Assembly (NCBI GenBank): GCA_005879585.1 | Contig: VBKG01000311.1 | Location: forward strand, 1 to 45,074 | Direction: 5' to 3' | DNA: 45,074 nt | Origin: Deltaproteobacteria bacterium | Lineage (GTDB): Bacteria; Desulfobacterota; Binatia; DP-6 | The notes under the pieces: generated by a model | What the model saw: the letters and a program-made list of their open reading frames with translations, nothing else | Told to the model about the DNA's origin: nothing | Database searches by the model: none | Program-made: the position numbers and the translations under genes | Part shown: positions 7,774-16,743 of the stretch, one piece after another | How positions within the stretch are numbered: the first letter of the stretch is position 1 | Layout: each line of letters begins with the position of its first letter

Positions 7774-8682
7774 TTACTCGGTCGGCGCGGAGGTGATGAC
7801 GAGCTGGAACGGCGGGGTCGCGCCGGGGACCGGCGTCGTGCCGTTCGCAAGGCGGCCGCGAATCGCCACCACGATGAGGTTGTGGTTCACGTGGGGCGTG
7901 CCGTCGGCGTGCCAGTTGGGATCGTCGTCGGTGTTGAACGCATCGAGCTGGCGATGCGCCTGCTTGTACGTCTCGAACTCGTGGCGCCAGTACGTGAGCG
8001 CGGTGCTGGTGAGCGCGTCACCGGCCGCGATCTGGAAGAGCCCGGGCACGTTCGGATCGAGCAGCTGCATCAGGAAGCCCTGGTCGTTGTACATGGCGAC
8101 GTTCGAGGAGCCGAAGGCGAGCGGGAACCCGAGCGCGAGCCCGGTGAACGTCGTCGCGGCGCTCACCCCGGTCACGTCGACCGGAATGTAGAGCGAGCCG
8201 TCGCGGCCGACGCCGGCGCGGTAGTCCTGCTGGCTGATCGTCTCGTCGACGTCCTGGAGCGCGACCGGCGGCGCCGTCACGGTGAACTGATCGTCGCCGA
8301 GGCTGTAGAGCAAGCCCGCCGAGCTGAATACGTCGATCCGGCACGGCCCGAGCGACACGGCGCCGACCTGAACCCGGAGCTGGGTGCGCACCACGCGGTC
8401 CGCGAGATCACGCTTGGCGACGGCCTTGGCGCGGCTCCAGTCCGCCGTCCCGTCCGACGCCACGAACTGCACAGAGTACGCCTGGCCGGGCACGAGGCGC
8501 CCGTCGAAGAGGGTGATCTTCTGGTTCGGCCATCCGATGAAGGGCCGCACCGCTGCGCGCGGCGGCGGTGGCTTGGCGCAGCCGCAACCCGCGGTCGCGG
8601 GCGACGGTGCGGCGAGACCGACGAGCGAGCTCAAGAGCGCCACCGCTGCCAGTCCGGGAATCCTGCTGCTCTGCATCCGCAT
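7774..8682 (-). CDS. Secreted hypothetical protein
   Basis: A 302-residue protein with a clear N-terminal signal peptide: Arg near the start, then LAAVALLSSLVGLAAP, with probable cleavage after ATA near residue 31. The mature part begins GCGCAKPPPP, so the two Cys could form a disulfide or, less likely, accept lipid. The rest has beta-rich spacing, including QAYSVQFVASDGTADW and LGPCRIDVFSSAG, and a C-terminal DAFNTDDDPNWHADGTPHVN stretch. No catalytic motif is evident and I do not recognise the family. It converges on the amidase gene with a 25-bp gap. About 185 bp of apparently non-coding sequence lies upstream before the AmrS gene. Confidence 0.7.
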   Translation of the reverse strand: MRMQSSRIPGLAAVALLSSLVGLAAPSPATAGCGCAKPPPPRAAVRPFIGWPNQKITLFDGRLVPGQAYSVQFVASDGTADWSRAKAVAKRDLADRVVRTQLRVQVGAVSLGPCRIDVFSSAGLLYSLGDDQFTVTAPPVALQDVDETISQQDYRAGVGRDGSLYIPVDVTGVSAATTFTGLALGFPLAFGSSNVAMYNDQGFLMQLLDPNVPGLFQIAAGDALTSTALTYWRHEFETYKQAHRQLDAFNTDDDPNWHADGTPHVNHNLIVVAIRGRLANGTTPVPGATPPFQLVITSAPTE

Positions 8683-8867
8683 GTCGTCCGCCTCCGCCTC
8701 TTCGATTCCGTCCGGTGGGCGGCAAATGCACGTTCCGCGCCGTTCGAGAACGCGCGGAAACCTTCGGGCCGTCCGTAGACAAGCGGCGGCCGCGTGTCAT
8801 GAGTGGCACTCGCGCGGCACAGGCTGGCACCCGAAGCGTGCCGCTCCCGGCACACCCGCGGGCGCAG

Positions 8868-9947
8868 TCAGACGCCGACGGCGAATCGCGTGCCTGCCGT
8901 GTGCCGCTCGAAACCGGCGTGACGGCCGGGATGGAAGCGGCCCGCCACGGTTGCTCCGCACGCGACGCACCGGTCGCCGTCGAGGCGATACAGGCGAACG
9001 GCGTGCCAGTCCCGCTCGATGAGCGCCGTGCCGCAGGCCGCACAGAACGTGGTCTGCCCCTCGGCGTCGTGCACGTTTCCGACGTAGCAATGCCGCACGC
9101 CCCGGGCGCGCGCGATGCCCCGGGCACGGCGGACCGTCGCCAACGGGGTGCCGGGGCGGTCGAGCATGCGGTAGTCGGGGTGAAACGCAGTGAAATGGAG
9201 CGGGACGTCCGGACCAAGGTGCTCCACGAGCCAGTCGCACTCGCGGCCGATCTCCTCGTCGCCGTCGTTGAGGCCGGGGATCAGCAGCGTCGTGACCTCC
9301 GTCCACACCGCGGTCTCGCGCCGTAGCCATTCGAGCGTCTCGAGCACGGGCGCCAGGTGCGACAGCGTGATGCGCTGGTAGAAGTCCTCGGTGAAGGCCT
9401 TCAGATCGACGTTGGTCGCGTCGATGTACGCGAACAGCTCCGGGCGTGCTTCGGCGGTCACGTAGCCCGCGGTGACAAGGATGTTGACCAGCCCGGCGGC
9501 GCGCGCCGCGCGCGCGACGTCGATCGCGAACTCCGCCCAGATGACCGGGTCGTTGTAGGTGTACGCGATCCCGGTGCAGCCGGTGCGGCGCGCGAGCATG
9601 ACGACCTCGTCCGGCGTGACGATCGGAACACCGCGCTCCTCGTCGCGTGCCTTGCTGATGTCCCAGTTCTGGCAGAACTTGCATCCGAGGTTGCATCCGA
9701 CCGTGCCGAACGAGAGAACGTGCTCCCCGGGGAGGAAGTGGTTGAGCGGCTTCTTCTCGATCGGATCGGCGGCGAAGCCGCTCGGGCGGCCATAGCCGGT
9801 GCTCCAGAGCCGCCCGTCGTGGTGCTGGCGGATGTAGCAGAAGCCCGACTGTCCCTCGCCGATCAGGCAGTCGCGCGGGCAGAGCGTGCAGCGGATCTTC
9901 CCCGCGCCCTCCGGATGCCACCAGCGGGCCGGGTGCCGCGTCGTCAG
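8868..9947 (-). CDS. amrS: AmmeMemoRadiSam-system radical SAM enzyme
   Basis: Radical SAM protein of about 359 residues. From the chosen start, an N-terminal cluster (Cys20, 23, 27, 37; CTLCPRDC then GFCYIR) precedes DPIEKKPLNHFLPG and the SAM [4Fe-4S] motif GTVGCNLGCKFCQNWDIS (Cys85, 89, 92). The C-terminus has a CxxC..CxxC zinc-ribbon pattern (FCAACG and RCVACG). This order is diagnostic of AmrS, which usually occurs with MEMO and AMMECR1 domain proteins. Neither is seen here. No ATG, GTG or TTG lies upstream in frame at a suitable place. The CTG at 9947 overlaps the cyclase stop as CTGA and gives the right length. Translation coupled to the upstream gene is likely. The family's substrate is unresolved to my knowledge. 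Confidence 0.88.
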   Translation of the reverse strand: MTTRHPARWWHPEGAGKIRCTLCPRDCLIGEGQSGFCYIRQHHDGRLWSTGYGRPSGFAADPIEKKPLNHFLPGEHVLSFGTVGCNLGCKFCQNWDISKARDEERGVPIVTPDEVVMLARRTGCTGIAYTYNDPVIWAEFAIDVARAARAAGLVNILVTAGYVTAEARPELFAYIDATNVDLKAFTEDFYQRITLSHLAPVLETLEWLRRETAVWTEVTTLLIPGLNDGDEEIGRECDWLVEHLGPDVPLHFTAFHPDYRMLDRPGTPLATVRRARGIARARGVRHCYVGNVHDAEGQTTFCAACGTALIERDWHAVRLYRLDGDRCVACGATVAGRFHPGRHAGFERHTAGTRFAVGV

Positions 9948-12900
9948 GACGCCACCACTGCTTCGCGCGAGCCGGCCGTCGCCTGCTCGAGCCGCGCGCG
10001 ATACCGCTCGAGTCGCAGCGCACGGACGATGGCGAGCGCCTGCGCGAGCTGCGCGCTGCTCGGCGGACGCGTGCCTGCCGCCGTCGCCACCTCCGCCGCG
10101 CCGAGCGTCGCGATCGCCAGGCCCGAGCGCGCGCCGATCGACTCGGCGAGGCCGATCGCGCGCCGGTAGCAGCGCTCGGCCTCCTCGGCCTCGCCGAGCG
10201 ACGACGCGATGTCGCCGAGCGCCGTCGCGACGAGCACCTCGCGGAGCCGGCCACCGACCGGCTGCGCCCGCAGCCGCTCGGCGTATCGGCGCGCGCGGTC
10301 GACGTCGCCGACGGACAGCAAGGCGTCACCGATGAAGCGCACGTTGAGCTGCGGCGAGCTGGAGGCCGTGAGCCCCTCGTCGATGGCGGCGAGGTAGCGC
10401 TCGGCCGCGACCGTCTCGCCGAGCGCCAGGCCCGCGAGCAGCGCGACGGCGGCGGCGGCTGGCAGCGTGCCGAGATTGGAGATCGCCTCGGCGATCTCGA
10501 GGCTCTCCTCCGCGCAGCGCTTGGCCTCGGCGTATTCGCCGCGCATGAGATGGATCTGGCCGAGCAGGCCCGTCGTCATGCTGCGGATCGTGCGATTCGG
10601 GATGCGCCCTGCGAGCTCGGACGTGTCGAGCGCACTCCGCGAGGCCGCGTCGAGGTCGTCGGCGAGGGCGAGCACTGCGTCGCGCACGCTCCGGGCGCTC
10701 ACGTAGAGGTCGGCCAGCCGCTCGCGACCGTCCGATGCCTCGAGCTCGTCGATGACCCAGTCGATGGCGCGCCGGGCGAGCTCGAAGCGGCCATCGAAGG
10801 CATAGTGGAGGCTCACGCCGCGCGACAGCCGCATCGACGTCAGCCGCAGGCCCGCGCGCTCGGCGACGGCGAGCCCCTCCTCCACCAACTCGAGGCCGCG
10901 GGCGAAGCCGTCGCGCTGCATCAACATGGTCGTGACGCCGAGGAAGTAGCAGAGGCCGGCCAGCGACTCGTGGTCGCCGAACGCCTCGGCGAGCGTCCGA
11001 GCGCGCTCGCCCGCCCGCCGCGCCTCGGCGAGATGGGGCAGCCCGAACAGGACGGTCAGGCGGCAGAACCCGAGCGCGGCGGTGAGCGTCGCCCGCCGAG
11101 CCGCGTCGTCGTCGGGATGCGCCGCGAGCTCCTGCTCGGCGACGTCCCAGGCCTGGCGGAAGAAGTCGGCCGCGGTGCGGTACGCGGGCAGCCGCTCGGC
11201 GTCTTCGGCGGCGTGGAGCAGCGCTTCGACGGCCTTGGCGCGGTTGTCGCTCCGCGCGAAGTGATGCGCGATCAGGGCCCGCGCCTCGGCGCTCTGCTCG
11301 CCCGGGCTCGCCTCGAGCAGGAGACCGGCGCGCTCGTGGAGCTGGCGGCGCTGCTTCAGGAGCAGTCCCTCGTAGGCGACCTCCTGGGTGACGCTCTCCC
11401 CGAAGCGGTACTCGTCGCCGGCGAGCACGCTCTTGCGGTGCAGCAGACCACGCTGCTCGAGCTCGCCGAGCGCGCGATCGACGTCGATGGCGTCGCCGTC
11501 GAGCATCAGAATCAGCTGATCGCGGCGGAACTGGCGGCCGAGCACCGCGGCGATCTGGATGGCGCGCTTGGCCTCCGGCGGCAGGCGATCGAGCCGCGCC
11601 GCGACCACCTCCTGGACGCTTCCCGGGATGGGGATGTCCTCCAGCGGACGCGTCATGCGGCTCCGCCCGTTGTCGCGCAGGAGGTGGCCCTCCTCGAACA
11701 GCGCGCGCGTCATCTCCTCGGCGAAGAAGGGGCTGCCCTCCGCCTTCTCCACCAGGCGGTACTCGAGCTCGGCCGGCAGCGGTGCACCCGCCACGCCGCG
11801 GATGATCGCGGTCACGTCGTCGTCCGCGAGGCGGGGCAGAACGATGCGCGTCAGCGCGACGTGTCCCGGCCACGTGGTCTGCGCGTCGGGGCGCTCGGTG
11901 ACGAGCACCATGACGCGCGCGCTCGTCAGGCGGACGACGAGGCTGCGAAGCAGCTCCATCGACGACTCGTCCATCCAGTGGAGGTCCTCGATGGTCATCA
12001 CCACCGGCGCATCCTGGCTCTCGGTGAGGACGAGGCCGGCGATCGCATCGAACGACTCGCGCTTGAGCTCGTCGGCGGGCGCGTCCCGCTCGGCGCCGAG
12101 CGGCAGCGAGATGAAGCGCGAGAGCAGCGGATAGCCGCGCGCGATCCGTTCGACGGGAACACCGAGCTTGGCGGCGACCTTGCCGGAGACGACATCCGGC
12201 GGCTCGCCCGTGGCGAGGCCGAAGTAGTGCTTGAACATGGTGAGGAACGGGTAGAACGGAACGGCGCGGCCGAGCGAAGAGCAGCGGCCCTCGAAAAAGA
12301 CCGCCGATTCGCCGGCGAGCGAGCGCTTGAACTCGTACAGGAGGCGCGACTTCCCCGAGCCGGCGTCGCCGACCACCGACACGATCTGCGCGCGATTGCC
12401 GAGCCGGCGGAAGGACTCGTCGAGCCGGGCGAGCTCCGCGGTCCGGCCGACGAGCGGCGTGAGGCCGCGCTCCGACGCGATGGCCATCGGCGTGACGAGC
12501 TCGCTGCGCCCGACGACCTCGTACCCGGGGACCCGGTCGGCCTTGCCGCGGATGGCGAGCGGGCCGAGCGCCCGCACCTCGAAGAACCCGCGCACGAGCC
12601 GATACGTTGTCTCGCTGATCAGGACGGACCCGGGCTCGGCGAGCGCCTGAAGGCGCGCGGCGAGGTTCGTGGTGTCGCCGATCGCGGTGTAGTCCATCTT
12701 GAGATCGTTGCCGACGTTGCCGACGACCACCGGACCCGTGTTGATGCCGATCCGCGCCTGTAGCGCATCACCGTCCGCACGGCCGAGCGTCTCCTGGATG
12801 CCGAGCGCGGCGCGCACCGCGCGCTGCGGCGCATCCTCGTGCGCCAGCGGCGCACCGAAGAGCGCCATCAGCCCGTCGCCCGCGAGGTGGGTGACGATAC

Positions 12901-13306
12901 CCTCGAACTTGTAGACCTCGCGACATACGATCTCGAGGTAGCGGTCGAGCAGCTCCGCGTAGTCCTCGGGATCGAGGCCCGCGGCGATCGCCGTCGATCC
13001 GACGAGGTCGCAGAAGAGCACCGTCACCTGCTTACGCTCACCCGCGACGGCACCCCGCGTGGCGCGGATCTTGTGGGCCAGACCCGTCGGAATGTGACGC
13101 GACAGCCACGTGATCGCGTCGCTGGCTGGCGGCGGCACGGCGTCGTGCACCCCTTCGTTCTGCTGGAGGCCGCAGTCGGGACAGAAGCGGAAGCCGGGGT
13201 CGATGGTCGCACCGCAGCCGCGACACTGCACCGCCACGGGCGTTCCACACGCGTGGCAGAATCGTTTTCCGGCGATGACGTCGGCGCCGCACGCGGCGCA
13301 GCGCAT
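9944..13306 (-). CDS. Zinc-ribbon / class III adenylate-guanylate cyclase / AAA ATPase / TPR regulator
   Basis: A 1120-residue cytoplasmic multidomain protein. Residues 1-46 form a double zinc ribbon (Cys3, 6, 17, 20 and Cys28, 31, 42, 45). Residues 90-270 are a class III cyclase domain, with metal Asp100 in VLFCDLVGS, Asp144 in LAGDG, and DYTAIGDTTNLAARL. Next is an AAA ATPase of the large STAND/AAA_16 type, with Walker A GDAGSGKS (313-320) and a Walker-B-like IEDLHWMDE. From about residue 600 to the end it is helical and Ala/Leu/Glu-rich, consistent with TPR-type repeats. Known relatives couple signalling inputs to cyclase or transcription control. Both metal Asp are present, so it may be active. 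It overlaps amrS by 4 nt and probably forms an operon with it. The ATG at 13306 is preceded by CATAT. Confidence 0.88.
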   Translation of the reverse strand: MRCAACGADVIAGKRFCHACGTPVAVQCRGCGATIDPGFRFCPDCGLQQNEGVHDAVPPPASDAITWLSRHIPTGLAHKIRATRGAVAGERKQVTVLFCDLVGSTAIAAGLDPEDYAELLDRYLEIVCREVYKFEGIVTHLAGDGLMALFGAPLAHEDAPQRAVRAALGIQETLGRADGDALQARIGINTGPVVVGNVGNDLKMDYTAIGDTTNLAARLQALAEPGSVLISETTYRLVRGFFEVRALGPLAIRGKADRVPGYEVVGRSELVTPMAIASERGLTPLVGRTAELARLDESFRRLGNRAQIVSVVGDAGSGKSRLLYEFKRSLAGESAVFFEGRCSSLGRAVPFYPFLTMFKHYFGLATGEPPDVVSGKVAAKLGVPVERIARGYPLLSRFISLPLGAERDAPADELKRESFDAIAGLVLTESQDAPVVMTIEDLHWMDESSMELLRSLVVRLTSARVMVLVTERPDAQTTWPGHVALTRIVLPRLADDDVTAIIRGVAGAPLPAELEYRLVEKAEGSPFFAEEMTRALFEEGHLLRDNGRSRMTRPLEDIPIPGSVQEVVAARLDRLPPEAKRAIQIAAVLGRQFRRDQLILMLDGDAIDVDRALGELEQRGLLHRKSVLAGDEYRFGESVTQEVAYEGLLLKQRRQLHERAGLLLEASPGEQSAEARALIAHHFARSDNRAKAVEALLHAAEDAERLPAYRTAADFFRQAWDVAEQELAAHPDDDAARRATLTAALGFCRLTVLFGLPHLAEARRAGERARTLAEAFGDHESLAGLCYFLGVTTMLMQRDGFARGLELVEEGLAVAERAGLRLTSMRLSRGVSLHYAFDGRFELARRAIDWVIDELEASDGRERLADLYVSARSVRDAVLALADDLDAASRSALDTSELAGRIPNRTIRSMTTGLLGQIHLMRGEYAEAKRCAEESLEIAEAISNLGTLPAAAAVALLAGLALGETVAAERYLAAIDEGLTASSSPQLNVRFIGDALLSVGDVDRARRYAERLRAQPVGGRLREVLVATALGDIASSLGEAEEAERCYRRAIGLAESIGARSGLAIATLGAAEVATAAGTRPPSSAQLAQALAIVRALRLERYRARLEQATAGSREAVVAS

Positions 13307-13389
13307 ATATGTGGCCGGTACGCTGGGCGACGCGCCAAGTCAATCTCCGACCGCGCTCCGCGTCGCTGGCCAAGGCCGATCGCGCGTGC

Positions 13390-13395
13390 TAGGCC
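13390..13395 (+). promoter_or_regulatory. Candidate -10 element, leaderless transcript
   Basis: TAGGCC (within GTGCTAGGCC) ends 6 nt before the ATG at 13402, and no ribosome-binding site is present. This is consistent with initiation at the start codon. No convincing -35 is seen. Confidence 0.3.
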
Positions 13396-13401
13396 GCGCG
13401 C

Positions 13402-13770
13402 ATGCGAGACCCCGAGACCGTCGTGCGCGAGTTCTGCGCCGCGTGGAGCCGGCGGAACGTCGACGAGCTGCTCGCGTACTTCACCGCCGACGCCGTCTAC
13501 CACAACATCCCGGTGACGCCCGTGACGGGGCACGACGGCATCCGCGAGCTGCTCAACATGTTCGCGCCGACGGCCGAGGCCGCGGAGTTCGAGATCCTGA
13601 ACCTCGTGAGCCGTGGCAACCTGGTCTTCACCGAGCGGGTCGACCGCTTCACGATGAACGGGCGGACGGTAGCGCTGCCGGTGGCCGGCGTGTTCGAGAT
13701 CCGCGACGGCAAGATCGCGGCGTGGCGCGATTACTTCGACTTCGCCACCTGGCAGCGGCAGGTCGCGTAG
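13402..13770 (+). CDS. Limonene-1,2-epoxide hydrolase-like (SnoaL/NTF2 fold) protein
   Basis: A 122-residue single-domain protein of the NTF2-like superfamily. Residues typical of the limonene-1,2-epoxide hydrolase active site are in place: Tyr33 and Asn35 in YHNIP, Arg79 and Asp81 in ERVDRF, and an Asp (probably Asp110) in WRDYFD. The spacing from Tyr to Arg (46) equals that of the Rhodococcus enzyme as I recall it. Members add water to small epoxides. Other NTF2-like proteins with similar sequence have no known reaction, so the catalytic assignment is probable but unproven. It is divergent from the cyclase gene across a 95-bp gap. Confidence 0.78.
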   Translation: MRDPETVVREFCAAWSRRNVDELLAYFTADAVYHNIPVTPVTGHDGIRELLNMFAPTAEAAEFEILNLVSRGNLVFTERVDRFTMNGRTVALPVAGVFEIRDGKIAAWRDYFDFATWQRQVA

Positions 13771-13782
13771 CGTCCGCGGCGG

Positions 13783-13795
13783 CACTTTCTTGACG
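13783..13795 (+). promoter_or_regulatory. Promoter-like motif upstream of HDOD gene (copy 1)
   Basis: CACTTTCTTGACG includes a TTGACG -35-like hexamer 40 nt before the GTG at 13836. The same 13 bases occur at 21804-21816, 44 nt before the LuxR-type regulator gene. Neither has a recognisable -10. Confidence 0.3.
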
Positions 13796-13835
13796 GGTCC
13801 TCGCGGCGTCCGTCCCGGCCGGGGCACCGGCGACG

Positions 13836-14774
13836 GTGGCACAGGCGTTGCTCTCGCCCCGATCGATGGCGAACGGCCCCCGGCTCGCAACGACGCGTCG
13901 CACCGGGTGGGACACACCCGAGCGCTCCGCCGTGCAGGAGCGCTTCTACCGGGAGCTCATGGCCGTCGACCGGCTGCCCTCGGCACCCGAGATCGCCCAA
14001 CGTCTGCTCGTCGCCGTCAATCGCGAGGACGCGCACGTGAGCGAGCTGACACGTCTCATCGTGCGCGACCAGTCGCTCGTCGCTCGCCTCCTCCGTCTCG
14101 CCAACAGTGCGTTCTTCTCGGTACGCACCCGGGTCACGAGCGTGGAGCAGGCCAGCATGCTGCTCGGCTTTGCCCGCGTTCGGGACCTCGCGCTCGGCCT
14201 CTCGGTGTGGGGCAAGCTCGAGGGGAAGAGCACGGCGGCCCGCCGCTGGCGGAAGTCGCTCTGGAGCCACACGTCGCTCGTCGCGGCGAGTGCGAAGAGG
14301 CTCGCCGAGCAGACGGGCAACGACGCAGGCGCGGCATTCGCCGCCGGCATCCTCCACGACGTCGGCAAGCTGGTCCTCGGCGTCCGCCTCGGCGACTCGT
14401 ACTGGTCGATGCTCGACGACGCGGCCGCCGAGGGACGCGAGGCCGCCGCGTTCGAGACGGAAGCGTTCGGCTGCCATCACGCCACCGTGGCCGGCTGGTT
14501 GCTCCAGCTGTGGGCGCTGCCCCCCGAGCTCATCGATTCCGTCGCGCTCCACCACGAGCCGCTGAGCACGGAATTCGGCCTCGACCTGCCCGCCATCGTC
14601 GCGGTGGCGAATCGCCTGGTCGACGCGACCGACTCTGCGAGCGGTCGCGCGCGGGACGAGGTGTTCGCGGAGATCCGGGCGTTCGCCCCGGGGTTGCTCG
14701 CCGCCGATGCGTGGCCGGACATGTACGCCGGCCTCGCGCGCGAGCAGCACGCGGTCGCCGGCATCTTCGACTAG
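13836..14774 (+). CDS. HDOD-domain signalling protein
   Basis: A 312-residue protein made mostly of one HDOD domain (about residues 45-245). Seen are RLPSAPEIAQRLL, then DQSLVARLLRLANSAFFS and the HD-like AGILHDVGKLVL, followed by the second helical half with CHHATVAGWLLQLW. HDOD proteins are regulatory relatives of HD phosphohydrolases, usually without catalysis, acting in c-di-GMP, stress or motility signalling. No second domain is attached. The start may be GTG 13836 or ATG 13866; neither has a ribosome-binding site. Its TAG stop at 14772-14774 is also the first three bases of the 141-bp repeat. Confidence 0.85.
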   Translation: MAQALLSPRSMANGPRLATTRRTGWDTPERSAVQERFYRELMAVDRLPSAPEIAQRLLVAVNREDAHVSELTRLIVRDQSLVARLLRLANSAFFSVRTRVTSVEQASMLLGFARVRDLALGLSVWGKLEGKSTAARRWRKSLWSHTSLVAASAKRLAEQTGNDAGAAFAAGILHDVGKLVLGVRLGDSYWSMLDDAAAEGREAAAFETEAFGCHHATVAGWLLQLWALPPELIDSVALHHEPLSTEFGLDLPAIVAVANRLVDATDSASGRARDEVFAEIRAFAPGLLAADAWPDMYAGLAREQHAVAGIFD

Positions 14775-14912
14775 GAGCGCGACCCGAGACTCATGTCTCG
14801 GGTCGGAGCCAGACGCGAGCGTGAAGGGACAATACCACGCGCGACTGCCGTGCCGCGGCTGGCGAAGCCAGCGCGGCATGCGGGGTACGCGCCCGGCGCG
14901 CATCGCTCGATC
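14772..14912 (+). repeat. 141-bp hairpin repeat, copy 1 (inverted relative to copy 2)
   Basis: This 141-bp unit matches the reverse complement of 29738-29878 at 139 of 141 positions (differences at 14780 and 14832). It contains three inverted repeats. The first is a perfect 10-bp stem, GACCCGAGAC/GTCTCGGGTC (14781-14804), with a TCAT loop. The second is a 12-bp stem with one bulged G around a GAA loop (14851-14878). The third is a CGCGCC-C-GGCGCG palindrome (14888-14900). Ends are weakly inverted (GAGCG and CGCTC). GGAG lies at the 5' foot, resembling the tetranucleotide of REP elements. It lies between convergent HDOD and acyl-CoA synthetase genes and could also act as a terminator. It has no coding potential. 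Confidence 0.9.
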
Positions 14913-14935
14913 CGCGGATGCCGCCGCAGCGGTGA

Positions 14936-14956
14936 AGCCGCCAGCCTTCGGCGGTT
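14936..14956. terminator. Stem-loop between repeat copy 1 and the acyl-CoA synthetase gene
   Basis: AGCCGCC (14936-14942) pairs with GGCGGTT (14950-14956) with one G-T wobble and a 7-nt loop. It lies 25 nt beyond the stop of the leftward acyl-CoA synthetase gene and is a plausible terminator for it. No U-tract follows. Confidence 0.4.
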
Positions 14957-14980
14957 CCACTCTCGCGTCCGGCCTCCTGC

Positions 14981-16627
14981 TCACCCGGGCGCGAGGCCAC
15001 GCGCGGCAAGGGCGCGCGCGCGGGCCCAGCGATAGTCCGGCTTGCCGCTCGGGCTCCGCGTGATCTCGTCGACCCAGACGGTGGTCTTCGGGAGCTTGTA
15101 GCGGGCGAGGTGGCGGGCGGCGAGCTCGACGAGCTCCTCGTGCGTGGCGTGCGCCCCCGGGCGGAGCTGCACGACGGCGGTCACCTGTTCGCCGAAGCGC
15201 TCGTCGGGCGTGCCGACGACCACCGCGTCGTAGATGCTCGGGTGGCGGCGGAGCGCCTGCTCCACCTCCTCGGGGTAGACTTTCTCGCCGCCCGTGTTGA
15301 TCGACACCGAGCCGCGGCCGAGGACCACGATCGAGCCGTCGGCGAGGATCCGGCCGTGATCGCCGGGGACCGCGTAGCGCGTGCCGCCGACGACCGGAAA
15401 GGTGCGCGCGGTCTTCGCGGCGTCCTTGTAGTACCCGAGTGGCACGTGCCGGGTGCGCGCCACCCAGCCGACGTCGGGCGACCCCGGCGGCAACTCGCCC
15501 GAGAGGTCCTCGCGCAGGACGACCGTGTCCGCCATCGCGAACGTGCCGGTTCTGGCCTCGTCCCCGGCGCGCGTGCTCATGGCTCCGTGCCCGCCGGTCT
15601 CGGACGCGCCGAAGCCGTCGATCACCATCGCGTGCGGGATGCGCTCGAGCAACGCCTGCTTCAGGTGCGGCGACAGGATCGCACCGCCCGAGAGAATGAC
15701 GAAGAGCCGCGAGAGGTCGTACGACCGCCGGTCGAGACCGTCGAGCAGCGGGCGCGCGAAGGCGTCGCCGACGAGCAGCAGCAGGTTGACTCCCTCGCGT
15801 GCGACGGTGCCCCAGATGTCGTCGGGATCGAGCCGGTCCGGACGCGCCTGCAGGACGACGGCGCCGCCCTGGTGGAGTGCGGCGAACGCCGCCCACTGCG
15901 CCGCGCCGTGCATCAGCGGCGGCGTCGGCAGCGTGCGCAGGTAGGCACCGTTGGCGGCGCGCTCGACGAGCTCGGGGATCGTCGCGGGCGGCGGCACGCC
16001 GGGCGGCTGCCCCGACATGGCGCCAAAGTAGATGTCCTCCTGCCGCCAGAGAACGCCCTTCGGGGCGCCGGTCGTGCCGCCCGTGTAGAGGATGTAGAGG
16101 TCGTCAGGCGAGCACGCGGCGTCGGGCGGTACGGGCGACGCCGCGGCGAGCGCCGCCTCGTAGTCGAGCGCGTCGGGCAGGAGCCGTTCGCCGGAGCCGT
16201 CGTCGACCTGCAGAAGGAGCCGCAGGCGCGGCAGGCGGTCGCGGATGCGCGCGAGCGTCGATGCGTAGCGCGCGTGAAAGACGAGCCCGACCGCGTCGGC
16301 GTCCTCGAGGAGATACAGGAGCTCGTCATCGACGTAGCGATAGTTGACGTTGAACGGCGCGACCCGCGCCGCATGAGAGCCGAGCATGCCCTCGAGGTAT
16401 TCCGGCGAATTCAGCAGGTAGAGCCCGACGTGGTCCTGACCCGACTCGTGGTTCTGGAGCGCGTTGCGTTCGCGCCGGCACCCGAGGCCGTGCGCGCGCA
16501 GCACGCTCGCCAGGCGACGGGCGCGCTCGGCGAGCGTCGCGTAGGTGAGGCGTCGCGTCGGGGCGATGATCGCGTCGCGGTCGGGGTAGGCGGCGGCGAG
16601 CGCCTCGAAGATGCGGGCGAGGTTCAT
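14981..16627 (-). CDS. Acyl-CoA synthetase (AMP-binding, FadD-type)
   Basis: Adenylate-forming enzyme of 548 residues from the ATG at 16627 (MNLARIFEALAAAYPDR). An upstream in-frame start at 16663 adds an atypical dozen residues. Key motifs are the P-loop LYTGGTTGAPKGVLWRQ, GFGASETGG, a PGDHGRIL segment corresponding to the conserved Asp region, RGSVSINTGGEKVYPEEVE as the hinge, and SPSGKPDYRWAR with the catalytic Lys near the C-terminus. The GVLWRQEDIYFG stretch resembles the FadD3/FadD19 group, which activates steroid or branched acyl chains. That substrate inference is weak. It would convert a carboxylate, ATP and CoA to acyl-CoA in the cytoplasm. The divergent dehydrogenase begins 117 bp away, so the promoters share this gap. 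Confidence 0.9.
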   Translation of the reverse strand: MNLARIFEALAAAYPDRDAIIAPTRRLTYATLAERARRLASVLRAHGLGCRRERNALQNHESGQDHVGLYLLNSPEYLEGMLGSHAARVAPFNVNYRYVDDELLYLLEDADAVGLVFHARYASTLARIRDRLPRLRLLLQVDDGSGERLLPDALDYEAALAAASPVPPDAACSPDDLYILYTGGTTGAPKGVLWRQEDIYFGAMSGQPPGVPPPATIPELVERAANGAYLRTLPTPPLMHGAAQWAAFAALHQGGAVVLQARPDRLDPDDIWGTVAREGVNLLLLVGDAFARPLLDGLDRRSYDLSRLFVILSGGAILSPHLKQALLERIPHAMVIDGFGASETGGHGAMSTRAGDEARTGTFAMADTVVLREDLSGELPPGSPDVGWVARTRHVPLGYYKDAAKTARTFPVVGGTRYAVPGDHGRILADGSIVVLGRGSVSINTGGEKVYPEEVEQALRRHPSIYDAVVVGTPDERFGEQVTAVVQLRPGAHATHEELVELAARHLARYKLPKTTVWVDEITRSPSGKPDYRWARARALAARGLAPG

Positions 16628-16688
16628 CGGCGCAACGAACCAAGAAACCCGGCTCGGGCGCAAGGGGCGCCGCGCGCGGGCCCGTCGA

Positions 16689-16718
16689 TTGACACCCCGG
16701 TGCGCTGCACGCTAGCCC
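16689..16718 (+). promoter_or_regulatory. Sigma-70-like promoter of the quinone-reductase-like gene
   Basis: TTGACA (16689-16694), 18 nt, then TAGCCC (16713-16718). A GGAGG ribosome-binding site follows at 16733-16737, 6 nt before ATG 16744. The -35 is a consensus match; the -10 has only its first two bases and is therefore less certain. Confidence 0.45.
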
Positions 16719-16743
16719 CGGGGGCCGCCATCGGAGGTGTCGC

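Noticed and set aside
10550-12763. 737-codon plus-strand frame opposite the cyclase regulator
   Set aside because: It lies antisense to a gene with zinc-ribbon, cyclase and Walker motifs and has no motifs of its own.
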